64,000 nt of DNA, taken from Caryophanales bacterium UBA784 (lineage in GTDB: Bacteria > Bacillota_I > Bacilli_A > RFN20 > CAG-288). The stretch is from contig DBJE01000001.1 in the NCBI GenBank assembly GCA_002297045.1, forward strand, positions 102,436 through 166,435. Reading direction: 5' to 3'. A model generated the notes under the pieces. That model was not told where the DNA came from. It saw nothing but the letters and a program-made list of their open reading frames with translations, and searched no databases. Numbering within the stretch: the first letter of the stretch is position 1; every line of letters begins with the position of its first letter. Positions 42,318 to 50,791 of the stretch are shown here, one piece after another. The translations under genes were made by a program, and so were the position numbers.

Positions 42318-42654
42318 GATTCTCCTCCTTACTGTTTTCGCCCTCTAGGGTCTCTTTGATTGCCTTTGCGAGGTGGGGATCGGAGATTCCTATGGCGGAG
42401 ACCTTCTCGTATCCGATGACAAGGTTAAGGCTCATTTCGCCCCCGTAACGGATGAAGGAAAGGTCCTTATTGTCCTTGAAGTGGCTTTCCCTCTTCTCCC
42501 TGTTTTTGTCAAGACAGGTCGGGGTAAAGACGACTAGCCGGATTTTGCCTCTTTCGAGCCTTTCGTCGAGTTTCCTTCCGACATAAAGGCAATGCTTCTT
42601 CCTGGCAAAGCCGAAATAGGCCTTCAGTCTGTTTTCGTCCTGTCTGCTTTCCAT
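42292..42654 (-). CDS. ylxQ: YlxQ-type L7Ae/L30e-family RNA-binding protein
   Basis: 120 residues from ATG 42654 (AGGAG 8 nt upstream); an earlier in-frame ATG lies inside ylxR without a ribosome binding site. Single L7Ae-like fold: LKAYFGFAMKKHCLYVGMKL, ERGKIRLVVFTPTC, and the closing VIGYEKVSAIGISDPHLAKA. The acidic tail is Glu/Asn rich. YlxQ binds structured RNA (k-turn family) and is always encoded between ylxR and infB; its exact target is unsettled. It overlaps infB by 26 nt and ylxR by 31 nt. Confidence 0.85.
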   Translation of the reverse strand: MESRQDENRLKAYFGFARKKHCLYVGRKLDERLERGKIRLVVFTPTCLDKNREKRESHFKDNKDLSFIRYGGEMSLNLVIGYEKVSAIGISDPHLAKAIKETLEGENSKEENHVEENQKQ

Positions 42655-42896
42655 TTCCTTATCTCCTGATAAAGGCCTATAAAGTCGCATCCCGGGGCAA
42701 ACCGGTACAGTTTCTTCTTCAGCCTTTCCTGATTCTTCAGAAAGGAGGGATTGAGGTAAATGCCTCTTCCTCCCCTTTTTCCGTTCTTGTCGGGCACAAG
42801 TTCCTTATCGGCAAGTGCAATCCGCAGAAGCTCCTTGCGGAGGAATTTCTTTCTCGTCAGGATGTCTTCCCGGATGATCGGATAAGGCCTAGCCAT
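42624..42896 (-). CDS. ylxR: YlxR-family (DUF448) protein
   Basis: 90 residues. Family core: KKFLRKELLRIALADKELVP and GKMGGRGIYLNPSFLKN, where AGG gives the Met of the common TGKMPGRGAYL motif. The usual N-terminal cysteine pair (C-x-x-C-R) is replaced by Ile/Leu/Thr positions, so any metal-type site is lost. YlxR is an RNA-binding or nucleoid-associated protein of the nusA operon. Its start lies 4 nt after the nusA stop. Confidence 0.85.
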   Translation of the reverse strand: MARPYPIIREDILTRKKFLRKELLRIALADKELVPDKNGKRGGRGIYLNPSFLKNQERLKKKLYRFAPGCDFIGLYQEIRKWKADRTKTD

Positions 42897-42899
42897 CGG

Positions 42900-44879
42900 C
42901 TACTTTCCCTCGTCGTAGTACTTGTCGGAATCGTACTGCTCGGCGACATCCTCGTCATAATCGGCATCGGAATAGTCGTTGTCGCTATTCTGGTCCTCGT
43001 TCTGCCTGTCCTTAAGTTCTTCCTCGGTATAGATGGCCCTTCCTTTGATATTGGACGGGGCAGGGGAAGCCTTGCTCTGCTTATCTTCCTCGTTCTTCTT
43101 CTTAAAGTCGTTATATCGCTTAGGGGAACGGGTCTCGGCAGGGCCTTTCTTCTTTCCGAGGTTCTGCTCGATTTCCTCGAGATTGACCTTCGGCTTGTTC
43201 TTGATTTCGACATGGACGATTTCCGGCTCCGGTTTAGGCTCTTCCTTCTTCTCGGCAGGCCCAGCCTCTTCCCCATTAGGAACATTTTTGACTTCTTCTT
43301 CCTTAGTCAAATCATTAGTTTCTTCCTTTTCAGGAACATTTTCCGCTTTGACATCTTCCTTTACGGATAAAGGTTTAACTTCTTTCTTGTCGGAGTTGAC
43401 CACAACCTCGTCCTGGCCATGGTTAAGGCCGATTTCCTCATCGGAAAGACCTTCCTCATCGGTAGACTCTGGGACTGTGGCAGTCGGAAGAGAGGAAGTA
43501 AGGGAGGCCGCCCTCTCCGGGAATTCCTTCTCGATGGCCTTGTTGATTTCCGGGACGCTCCTATATTTCACACCCTGCTTGATGGCGTCATCCGCCTGAA
43601 GGACGGAAATCGAACACTTGGTGATCTTTGAGGCGAGACGGACATTGCATCCGGCCTTGCCGATGGCGACACCCTGGTTGCCGTTCCTGACGACGACGGT
43701 GATCTTAGGGAAGACATAACCGCGGTCGTTTTCGATTTCGTCATAATGGACATTCGGATCGAAGAAATCCTCGGGGCAGGTCCTTCCGATGACGTTTGCC
43801 GGACGCCTGGCCTCGATAATCTGTAGGGCCTTGTTTTCCTTATAACGTTCGATATCCAGCCGTTCTCCGTGAAGCTCGGTGGTGATGGCACGGGAACGGG
43901 AATTCTCGGGCCCGATGCAGGTGCCGACAGGATCGATGTTCGGATTCTTGCTGTCGACTAAGACCTTCGTACGGATTCCGGCTTCGCGGGCAATCGCCTT
44001 AATGACGATTTCACCGCTGGAAAGTTCGGGAATTTCCTTTTCCCTGAGCTTCTCGACGAAACGGTCGGTGGTACGGGTGATCACTAAGGACGGCGGGTTT
44101 GACTTGTCCGAGACATCGCTTAAATAGACACAGACACGTTCGCCCTTCGCAAAGACATCCCCGGGAAGCCTGTTGCGGGCCTTTCCGCTGTTCCGGAGGG
44201 TTCCGCTTGCCTTGCCGAAGGAGACTTCAATCGTCCGCTGTTCACCTTTGCGGTCATAGCCAAGGGAAGACCCTCCAGTCTCGACCGAGACGACTGTTCC
44301 ATAGATTAATCCGCCGATCTGGTCTTTGTAGATGGCAAGGACGGCCTGGCGGGAGGCGTCCTTAAGATGGGAAAGGAAAAGCTGTTTGACACGCCGCACA
44401 TAGGCCTTGTCAAGCTTAGTGGTATCAAAAGGAATTTCGATGATATCGCCAACCTTTGCGCCTTTCTTATATTCCTGGGCATCCTCGAGGGAAACCTGGT
44501 AGGCATCATCGACAATATCGTCTTCCTCGGTCACGACCTTGACATCGAAAATCTTGAATTTCGTGAAGGTATCATTGAAGACGACATGGCATTTAATCAG
44601 TTCCTTGTCGGGATCCTCGCTGTCCTTGTCCTTGAAAAGTCCCGGATAGGACCATTCAAGATAGGCCTGTTCCCTGGAAGTCGTCAGGATATTGGTGATG
44701 TCTTCCTGGGAGAGCCTGCTGTCCTTGGCCGAAGTGGCCAGACTAGTGGAAAAGTTGACGGCATCGACCTTTCCGGTGATGACCTGGGCCTGGCTTTTGC
44801 GGCGCCGCTTCTTTTCGCTATTCTCCTCTTCCTTGCTTTCGTCCCTTCCCGTCCTTCCGTTTAGCAAATCATCGAGCAT
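42900..44879 (-). CDS. nusA: Transcription termination/antitermination factor NusA with long acidic tail
   Basis: 659 residues; the ordinary NusA core ends near residue 460. In order: N-terminal RNAP-binding domain, S1 domain (IYGTVVSVETGGSSLGYDRK, LPGDVFAKGERVCVYLSDVS), KH1 (EIPELSSGEIVIKAIAREAG, IDPVGTCIGPENS) and KH2 (VVVRNGNQGVAIGKAGCNVR). The remaining 190-200 residues are a low-complexity Glu/Lys/Pro/Ser region ending in an Asp/Tyr-rich segment, much longer than usual. NusA binds the RNA exit channel and controls pausing and termination. It follows rimP by 27 nt. Confidence 0.93.
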   Translation of the reverse strand: MLDDLLNGRTGRDESKEEENSEKKRRRKSQAQVITGKVDAVNFSTSLATSAKDSRLSQEDITNILTTSREQAYLEWSYPGLFKDKDSEDPDKELIKCHVVFNDTFTKFKIFDVKVVTEEDDIVDDAYQVSLEDAQEYKKGAKVGDIIEIPFDTTKLDKAYVRRVKQLFLSHLKDASRQAVLAIYKDQIGGLIYGTVVSVETGGSSLGYDRKGEQRTIEVSFGKASGTLRNSGKARNRLPGDVFAKGERVCVYLSDVSDKSNPPSLVITRTTDRFVEKLREKEIPELSSGEIVIKAIAREAGIRTKVLVDSKNPNIDPVGTCIGPENSRSRAITTELHGERLDIERYKENKALQIIEARRPANVIGRTCPEDFFDPNVHYDEIENDRGYVFPKITVVVRNGNQGVAIGKAGCNVRLASKITKCSISVLQADDAIKQGVKYRSVPEINKAIEKEFPERAASLTSSLPTATVPESTDEEGLSDEEIGLNHGQDEVVVNSDKKEVKPLSVKEDVKAENVPEKEETNDLTKEEEVKNVPNGEEAGPAEKKEEPKPEPEIVHVEIKNKPKVNLEEIEQNLGKKKGPAETRSPKRYNDFKKKNEEDKQSKASPAPSNIKGRAIYTEEELKDRQNEDQNSDNDYSDADYDEDVAEQYDSDKYYDEGK

Positions 44880-44906
44880 TTTGTTTACCTCCTGTTGATA
44901 TACTCG

Positions 44907-45368
44907 CTAGGCCTTATAGCCCCTATGAACTTCCTGCCTCTCGTCTTCCGAGAGCTCCCTCTTCTTCTTTGCCCCCTTGACAAAGTAGAGAAACTTCGCC
45001 TTCCCTCCTTTTACTTCCCTTAGCTTCCTAGTGTGAAGGGACCCGTCCTTCTTCAGCTTGACATCCAGATATCGGTTGATCAGTTTAGGAAAGTCGGAGA
45101 AAGGAATCTTCCGCCTGCTTCCTCCGGAGGAGATGTCAAGCCTATAGGAATCGTCCCTTCCCTCCACAGAATCAAGGAGAGGACTGACCTTATCCGTATA
45201 AGCCTGTATTTCCTCCCTTTTGATGGCATAGTCATGGTCGATGAAGACCTGAAGGGTCTTGCCCATTTCCCCGTTCGGGACGAACTTTGCCTCGACGAAG
45301 GTGAGGCCCCTTTCCTTGCAGGCATCCTCAAGAAGCTTCGTCACTTTATCCCTGGTCTGAGAATCCAT
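44907..45368 (-). CDS. rimP: Ribosome maturation factor RimP
   Basis: 153 residues. N-terminal domain ERGLTFVEAKFVPNGEMGKT leading to LQVFIDHDYAIKREEIQAYT, then the YRLDISSGGSMRKIPFSDF segment corresponding to the family's L-E-V-S-S-P-G, and a C-terminal Sm-like beta domain (LINRYLDVKLKKDG, REVKGGKAKFLYFV). Needed for 30S maturation. First gene of the rimP-nusA-ylxR-ylxQ-infB-rbfA operon, preceded by AAGGAGG, a leader hairpin and a good promoter. Confidence 0.9.
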   Translation of the reverse strand: MDSQTRDKVTKLLEDACKERGLTFVEAKFVPNGEMGKTLQVFIDHDYAIKREEIQAYTDKVSPLLDSVEGRDDSYRLDISSGGSRRKIPFSDFPKLINRYLDVKLKKDGSLHTRKLREVKGGKAKFLYFVKGAKKKRELSEDERQEVHRGYKA

Positions 45369-45390
45369 TTAGTCCTCCTTTTTACAAAGA

Positions 45391-45418
45391 AAGAGTGGAC
45401 CCTTTCGGGCCCACTCTT
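45391..45418 (-). promoter_or_regulatory. Leader hairpin of the rimP-nusA operon
   Basis: On the minus strand AAGAGTGGGCCC, loop GAAA, GGGTCCACTCTT, one mismatch, then TTCTTTG and the AAGGAGG of rimP. It resembles an attenuator or terminator in the 5' leader, a hairpin placed like those commonly seen ahead of rimP in Firmicutes. Confidence 0.6.
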
Positions 45419-45468
45419 AATGATCTGTTATTAAGAATGGAAAAGGCTTTTCGCCTCTTACGGTTTAA

Positions 45469-45497
45469 ATTCTAGTCTTTTCCTTTGGAGAAGTCAA
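45469..45497 (-). promoter_or_regulatory. Promoter of the rimP-nusA operon
   Basis: On the minus strand TTGACT (45497-45492), a 17-nt spacer and TAGAAT (45474-45469), giving a leader of about 95 nt that includes the hairpin at 45418-45391. Confidence 0.75.
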
Positions 45498-45524
45498 TTC
45501 ATTTCCAGGGCAAAAGAAAAAGAA

Positions 45525-45552
45525 TTGACAACCTTTTTGGCCGGCTTAGTAT
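45525..45552 (+). promoter_or_regulatory. Candidate promoter of the ABC exporter pair
   Basis: TTGACA (45525-45530), a 16-nt spacer and TAGTAT (45547-45552). A second perfect TATAAT at 45575-45580 lacks a matching -35. Confidence 0.5.
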
Positions 45553-45610
45553 CGAATAAGGAAAAGGAAAGAAGTATAATTTAGTGCCTAAGAGTCCTAA
45601 GGGAGGGCAT

Positions 45611-47425
45611 ATGAACGAAAAAGTCACTGACATTTATAAAAAACACATTCCGGAATTCATTGTCGGTCCTTTGCTGAAAAGGGTCGAGGCCTTCTTTGAC
45701 CTTAGGATACCTCTTGTCAGGAAGGCCGTCATCGATAGGTCTTTCGGGACCGCAGACGACCCGGTGACAAAGGGAAGGGGGAATTTCCTTTCCTTGTCCG
45801 GGGTCTGGGTCAAGGGGAACGAAAAACTCAATTATGCCCTTATCGGTGGGACTTGGATCCTGCTTAGGGGCGTGCTTGGCTTCCTTGTCACTAGGATCAC
45901 CCAGTATGTTGCCGCAAAGACCGCCATGGCCGTAGGATGTGATTTGCGGGATTCCCTTTATAAGAAAATCCTATCCCTTGGGAAAAAGGAACGGGAAGAG
46001 AGGTCCTCTTCCCGGTTGTTGACAGTCCTCAACGCGGATTCCTATCAGGTGCAGCAGGGCGTCTTGATTTTTATCCGCCTAATCGTCCGTGCCCCTTTTA
46101 TCATCCTTGGCGCCTTAGTCATCTCCCTGCTTCTTAACTGGCAGATCGGACTGATCTTTGTCGCCATCATCCCTAGGATTCTTTTTGTCATCTTCTTTTT
46201 AAGGAACCGGTCGTCGAAGGAATATCTCTCCATTCAAAGCAAGCTTGACTCCCTCTCGACAAAGGCAAGCGACACCATCGAAGGGGAAAAGGTCATCCGT
46301 GCCTTCCGCAAGGAAGAAGAGGAAAACAGGAAATTCAGAGAGAAAAGCAAGGACTATGAGGAAAACTCCATCAAGGTCGCCTTTCTTAACGGACTCATCA
46401 ATCCTCTTACCTTCGCCATCATCGCCTTGGCTACCTCCTTTGTCGTCCTTTTCGGGGCGCGACCCATCCTTTCTTCCCTGTCCGCCGAAAAGACCGCCCT
46501 TAGTTCCACCGTCATCACGGAAGTGAGTTATCTAAGTCAGATTTTCGTCACCCTGGTCCAGCTTACCAATGTCGTCATGATCCTCACTAAGGCCCGGGTC
46601 AGCCGTAAGCGTGCCGATGAGGTTCTCCGGATTATCCCTTCCATTAGGGAAAAGAAGAATGCCATCGTCAAGGACATTAAAGACGGGGAGGAGCTTTTTT
46701 CCTTCCGCGATGTCTCCTTAGCCTATAAGGAAGGAGGAAACTATGCCCTTTCCCACATTACTTTCTCGCTGAAGAAAGGACAGTCCCTTGGCATCATCGG
46801 CGGAACGGGAAGCGGAAAGTCCACCATCCTTAACCTAAGGGAGCGTTTCCTGGACGCCAGTTCGGGGAAGGTCTACTACAAAGGATGCGACATAAAAGAC
46901 TATTCCCTCACTTCCCTGCGTCATGAGCTTTCCCTTGTCCCCCAGCATTCCTCCCTTTTCCAGGGAACCATAGCCTCCAATAGGCTAAGGGCCAAGCCTG
47001 ACGCGGATGAAAAGGAAAGGACTATGGCCTTAAAAGAGGCAAGGGCCTTTGAATTCGTCCGGAAATATCCCGACTACCTCTCCCATGAGGTGGAGGAAGG
47101 GGGGAAGAATTTCTCCGGCGGACAGAGACAGCGTCTTTGTATTGCCAGAGGGATTCTCTCCTCGCCGGAGGCCATCCTGTTAGACGATGCCACAAGCGCT
47201 TTAGACCTTCTCACCGACAGAAACGTGCGGAAGAACATCGAAAGCCATTCCTCAAGGACACGGATTATCGTCTCCCAGCGGGTTTCCACAATCAGGGACT
47301 GCAATCTGATTCTTGTTCTGGAAGGAGGAAAACTGATCGGGGAAGGTTCCCATGAGGAACTAAGGAAGAGCTGCCCTGTCTATCGGGAAACCTTCTATAG
47401 TCAGACGAAGAAGGAGGAACTTTAA
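45611..47425 (+). CDS. Heterodimeric ABC exporter, subunit with degenerate ATP site
   Basis: 604 residues from ATG 45611 (GGGAGG 5-6 nt upstream); an earlier in-frame GTG abuts the -10 box. Six-helix exporter domain followed by an ATPase: Walker A GGTGSGKST, NFSGGQRQRL signature (R here is AGA/CGT), and Walker B AILLDDATSAL, in which the catalytic Glu is Asp, as in the degenerate half of heterodimeric exporters. The switch His is also replaced: SQRVSTI in place of AHRLSTI. AGG gives Met in TIASNMLMAKPDA. Pairs with the next gene, 1 nt downstream, to export drugs, lipids or peptides; substrate unknown. Confidence 0.88.
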   Translation: MNEKVTDIYKKHIPEFIVGPLLKRVEAFFDLRIPLVRKAVIDRSFGTADDPVTKGRGNFLSLSGVWVKGNEKLNYALIGGTWILLRGVLGFLVTRITQYVAAKTAMAVGCDLRDSLYKKILSLGKKEREERSSSRLLTVLNADSYQVQQGVLIFIRLIVRAPFIILGALVISLLLNWQIGLIFVAIIPRILFVIFFLRNRSSKEYLSIQSKLDSLSTKASDTIEGEKVIRAFRKEEEENRKFREKSKDYEENSIKVAFLNGLINPLTFAIIALATSFVVLFGARPILSSLSAEKTALSSTVITEVSYLSQIFVTLVQLTNVVMILTKARVSRKRADEVLRIIPSIREKKNAIVKDIKDGEELFSFRDVSLAYKEGGNYALSHITFSLKKGQSLGIIGGTGSGKSTILNLRERFLDASSGKVYYKGCDIKDYSLTSLRHELSLVPQHSSLFQGTIASNRLRAKPDADEKERTMALKEARAFEFVRKYPDYLSHEVEEGGKNFSGGQRQRLCIARGILSSPEAILLDDATSALDLLTDRNVRKNIESHSSRTRIIVSQRVSTIRDCNLILVLEGGKLIGEGSHEELRKSCPVYRETFYSQTKKEEL

Positions 47426-47426
47426 T

Positions 47427-49148
47427 ATGGATGAGAAAAAACGTTTCGTTGCCTATCTTCTTCCGGAGAAGAAATCAATTGGAGTCATTCTTTTCTCTGT
47501 TCTTGTCTTTCTTCTTAGCCGGCTTAGCCAGCCTTTCCTTGTCGGAAAGGCCTTGGATAGTGCCTTAGAAGGAAAGGAGAAGGTTTATCTTGTCCTCGTC
47601 CTTGTCACCCTTGGTTTATCTATCCTCGGTGCCGTATCCGATTTCGTCTTTGAATATACAGTCGGAGTAAGGACGCAGAAAAGGATAAGGAGAAGGCGCA
47701 ATGATGTCTATGCCAAATTCAATAAGGTGCCGATCGGACTGCTTTTCCAAAGGCGGGAAGGGGACCTTGTCCAGCTGGAAATCGGTGACGTAGAGAATGT
47801 GGCTAATGGCCTTTTCTCCGTTTTCAAGTCCCTGATCGAAGGAGTCCTTTCCATTGTCTTAACCATTGTCTTAAGGTTCTGCGTCAACTGGATTCTTGCC
47901 CTTGCCGCCATCGTTCTTTCCCCTCTCTCTCTCTTTGTCTCCCGCTTTGTCGCCTCTTTCTCCCACCAGCATTTCAAAAAGCAGGCGAAGCTCCAGTCAA
48001 GGCTGAACCAAGTCTCTTTGGAAGCCATTAATAATAGTGACATCCTGCAGGCGATGAACTACCAGCAACGCTCCTATCAGACCTTCAAAAAGGAAGACGA
48101 CAGGCTGTATAAGGAAGGCAAGACCGCCCTATTCTCCGCTTCCTGGCCTAATCCGACAACCCGCCTAGTCAATAACATTATCTATGCCCTCATCGGAATC
48201 TCGGGCATTATCAGGATCGGCTATTCTTCCGCCTACCCCATTCTTTCTAGGTCAATCGGCCGGTTATCCTCCTTTTTGAGCTATACATCGGAATATACAA
48301 AGCCGTTCAATGAAATCAGCGGGGTTCTCAGCGAGTACGAGTCGGCAAAGTTTTCCTTTGCCCGCATCAACCGGTTCCTGAACTCCAGCGAAGATGTGGA
48401 CGAAGGGACTAAGGAAGTGACGGGAATTGAGGAAATCCGATTCGACCACAGGGACTTCAGCTATGAGCCTAGCCAGAGATTGATTGAAGATTTCAACGAA
48501 GTCATCCATAAAGGAGAGAAGGTGGCGATAGTCGGACCGACCGGGGCCGGGAAGTCGACCCTAGTTAATGTCCTAAGGCGCTTCTATGATCCGACCGGCG
48601 GGGCTGTCCTTTATAACGGCGTGAAAGGGACCAAAATAAAAAAGTCCTCCCTGCGGAGCAACTTCGGAAGGGTCCTCCAGGAAACCTGGATTTTTTCGGG
48701 GACCATCAGGGATAATGTCCGCTATGCCAAGCCGGAGGCGAGCGACGATGAAGTCATCGACGCCTGCAAGAGAGCCCATGCCGACACCTTCATCCGCACT
48801 CTCCCTTATGGCTATCAGACCCTTGTTTCCTCTAAGGAAGGACTTAGCGACGGCGAACGTCAGAGGATTACTATCGCCCGTGTCATGCTTCTTGAACCGG
48901 ACATCGTCATCCTTGACGAAGCCACGAGTAACGTCGACACCCGGACGGAGAAACTGATCGGGGATGCCTTTGATTCCCTTCTTAAAGGGAAGACTTCTAT
49001 CGTGATTGCCCACCGGCTTAGCACAATCAAGGAGGCGGACCTGATTCTTGTCCTGAAGGAAGGTCATATCATCGAATCGGGCAGCCATGATTGCCTAAGG
49101 AAGAAAAAAGGGTTCTATTACCAAAGGTATTCTTCCCAGTTCAGATAG
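47427..49148 (+). CDS. Heterodimeric ABC exporter, catalytic subunit
   Basis: 573 residues. Exporter transmembrane domain, then ATPase with Walker A VGPTGAGKST, Q-loop GRVLQETWIFSGTIRDNV, signature GLSDGERQRITIA (non-canonical S-D-G-E for S-G-G-Q, typical of the partner of a degenerate subunit), Walker B IVILDEATSNVD with the catalytic Glu, and switch IAHRLSTI. It begins 1 nt after its partner, so the two are coupled. The complementary site defects confirm a heterodimer. The direct neighbour is a TetR regulator on the opposite strand, which may control it or the ABC-2 genes beyond. Confidence 0.9.
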   Translation: MDEKKRFVAYLLPEKKSIGVILFSVLVFLLSRLSQPFLVGKALDSALEGKEKVYLVLVLVTLGLSILGAVSDFVFEYTVGVRTQKRIRRRRNDVYAKFNKVPIGLLFQRREGDLVQLEIGDVENVANGLFSVFKSLIEGVLSIVLTIVLRFCVNWILALAAIVLSPLSLFVSRFVASFSHQHFKKQAKLQSRLNQVSLEAINNSDILQAMNYQQRSYQTFKKEDDRLYKEGKTALFSASWPNPTTRLVNNIIYALIGISGIIRIGYSSAYPILSRSIGRLSSFLSYTSEYTKPFNEISGVLSEYESAKFSFARINRFLNSSEDVDEGTKEVTGIEEIRFDHRDFSYEPSQRLIEDFNEVIHKGEKVAIVGPTGAGKSTLVNVLRRFYDPTGGAVLYNGVKGTKIKKSSLRSNFGRVLQETWIFSGTIRDNVRYAKPEASDDEVIDACKRAHADTFIRTLPYGYQTLVSSKEGLSDGERQRITIARVMLLEPDIVILDEATSNVDTRTEKLIGDAFDSLLKGKTSIVIAHRLSTIKEADLILVLKEGHIIESGSHDCLRKKKGFYYQRYSSQFR

Positions 49149-49168
49149 GCACGATTAGCTTCTGTTTC

Positions 49169-49783
49169 CTATTTCCTCGCCGGCCTTGCCAGGCGGGCGA
49201 TGATTTTTGTCACTTCCTCTTCCTTACTTTTCCTTCCTTCCTGAAAACAATGGTAGAGAAGGGAGGCAAAGGCCCCGGAATAGAAAACGTTCTTTATTTT
49301 CTTTTCTTCCTTGGTTCCGCTATAGAACATTCCCTTGCTTTCCTTGTCGAGTCTTTCGATCAGGTGGGAAATAAAAAGGGAAAGCCTATAGTACCTAGTA
49401 TGCGAATGGTCGTTGTCTACCCTTTTTTTGAAAGGCAGTGTCTCCCTGGCATAGAAGAAATGGGTAATCTTTTTGATGATGGCCTTTAGAAAGAAAAGAC
49501 GGGTAAGGGAATTGTATTTTCTCCTCAGGGGGAAGATTTCGTTAAGCAGGGAATCTTCGTACCGCTGGAAGAGAAAGATGAGGAGTTCGTTCTTGTCGGC
49601 AAAGTTATTATAAAAAGTGTTCTTGCTCCTCCTTGCCTTATCCGTAATCTCCTTGATTCCGATATCATCGTAGTTCTTTTCCTGGAGAAGCTCCTCTAGG
49701 GCGTTGGCTAGGTCCCGCTTGGAACGGATGATGCGCCCGTCCTCTTTCTCACTGTAATTGCTTGAATAATCCATGTATTTCAC
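49169..49783 (-). CDS. TetR-family transcriptional regulator
   Basis: 204 residues. Helix-turn-helix at about 35-70: YDDIGIKEITDKAMMSKNTF then YNNFADKNELL, the TetR signature, with two AGG codons as Met in the turn. The C-terminal ligand domain is helical and unassigned. The start is GTG 49783 or ATG 49774; AAGG lies 4 nt from the GTG and 13 nt from the ATG, so it is uncertain. Divergent from an ABC-2 exporter operon with a palindrome between (49817-49835), suggesting it represses that operon and itself. Confidence 0.85.
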   Translation of the reverse strand: MKYMDYSSNYSEKEDGRIIRSKRDLANALEELLQEKNYDDIGIKEITDKARRSKNTFYNNFADKNELLIFLFQRYEDSLLNEIFPLRRKYNSLTRLFFLKAIIKKITHFFYARETLPFKKRVDNDHSHTRYYRLSLFISHLIERLDKESKGMFYSGTKEEKKIKNVFYSGAFASLLYHCFQEGRKSKEEEVTKIIARLARPARK

Positions 49784-49816
49784 TTAGCCTTGAAATATTT
49801 CTTTCGTGCAGGTATT

Positions 49817-49835
49817 ATATCACATGATAAGATAT
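49817..49835. promoter_or_regulatory. Candidate TetR operator between divergent genes
   Basis: ATATC (49817-49821) and GATAT (49831-49835) form an inverted repeat around ACATGATAA, overlapping the TATAAT of the leftward tetR promoter (minus strand, TATAAT within 49813-49820). Position and symmetry fit autoregulation. Confidence 0.45.
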
Positions 49836-49873
49836 TGGACTAGAGTGCAATAACTAATCTGGAGGCTAAATCT

Positions 49874-50791
49874 GTGCATACCATAGACATTGTCAACCTA
49901 ACCAAGGATTACGGACAGGGAAGAGGCGTGTTCTCCGTCTCTTTCCATGTCAAAAAGGGAGAGTGTTTTGGCTTTCTTGGACCAAACGGTGCAGGGAAGT
50001 CGACGACAATCCGGCACCTGAGGGGATTCTCCCACCCCGACAAAGGAAGCACTTTCATTAACGGAAGGAACACTCTAAAGAACCATGAGGAGGTCTTTCG
50101 GAACGTGGCCTATGTCCCAGGAGAAGTCGTTCTTCCAAGCAATCTGACCGGAACAGAGGTCATTAAGGAACAAAGGCAACTGAAAAGTGTCTTAGACGAT
50201 AAGCTTTACCTTAGCCTGAAAGATTATTTCCGTCTTGATCCCTCCCTTCTTTGCAAGGAAAGGGATTTAGGAAGGAAACGGAAAAGGGCTATCGTCTGTG
50301 CCTTTAGGAGCAATCCTGACATCATAGTCCTAGACGAGCCTTCATCCGGGCTTGATCCGGAGAGGCAGGACCGATTCATCGACTTTATTCTTAACCAAAA
50401 GAAAGAGGGAAAGACCATTTTGATGTCATCCCATATCTTTTCCGAGGTTGATGCCTGCTGCGACCGGATTGCCGTCATCAAGGACGGAAAAATCGTTTCG
50501 GAAATCCTCGCGGATTCCCTTAAACACAAATCGGAAAAAAGATACCAGGTCTGTTATGGGAAGAGGGAATCCTGCAACAAGGCAAAAAAGCGGCTTAAGG
50601 AAGCCGGTTTTCCTTTTGAGGAGGACGGTGGATTATCTTTCATTGCCAAAGTCGATGATTCCCGCATTAACCTTTTCCTAAGAAATCTTCTAAGGGATGG
50701 TAGGATAGACAGGAAGGAAATCAAGGAAACCCTGGAGGACTACTTTATGTCCTTCTACAAGGAAGACCTAGTCTATGGAGGCATAAAATGA
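49874..50791 (+). CDS. ABC-2-type exporter ATPase, first
   Basis: 305 residues from GTG 49874 with GGAGG 8-9 nt upstream. Walker A FLGPNGAGKSTTIRHLMGFS (R by CGG, M by AGG at 50021-50023, matching the family's IRHLMGF), AYVPGEVVLPSNLTG, a poor signature RDLGMKRKRAIVCAF in place of LSKGMKQKLAIV, Walker B IIVLDEPSSGLDPEMQ (Met AGG) and switch SSHIFSEVDACCD. Followed by a second ATPase overlapping by 4 nt and a permease, forming a three-gene exporter operon divergent from tetR. Confidence 0.9.
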   Translation: MHTIDIVNLTKDYGQGRGVFSVSFHVKKGECFGFLGPNGAGKSTTIRHLRGFSHPDKGSTFINGRNTLKNHEEVFRNVAYVPGEVVLPSNLTGTEVIKEQRQLKSVLDDKLYLSLKDYFRLDPSLLCKERDLGRKRKRAIVCAFRSNPDIIVLDEPSSGLDPERQDRFIDFILNQKKEGKTILMSSHIFSEVDACCDRIAVIKDGKIVSEILADSLKHKSEKRYQVCYGKRESCNKAKKRLKEAGFPFEEDGGLSFIAKVDDSRINLFLRNLLRDGRIDRKEIKETLEDYFMSFYKEDLVYGGIK

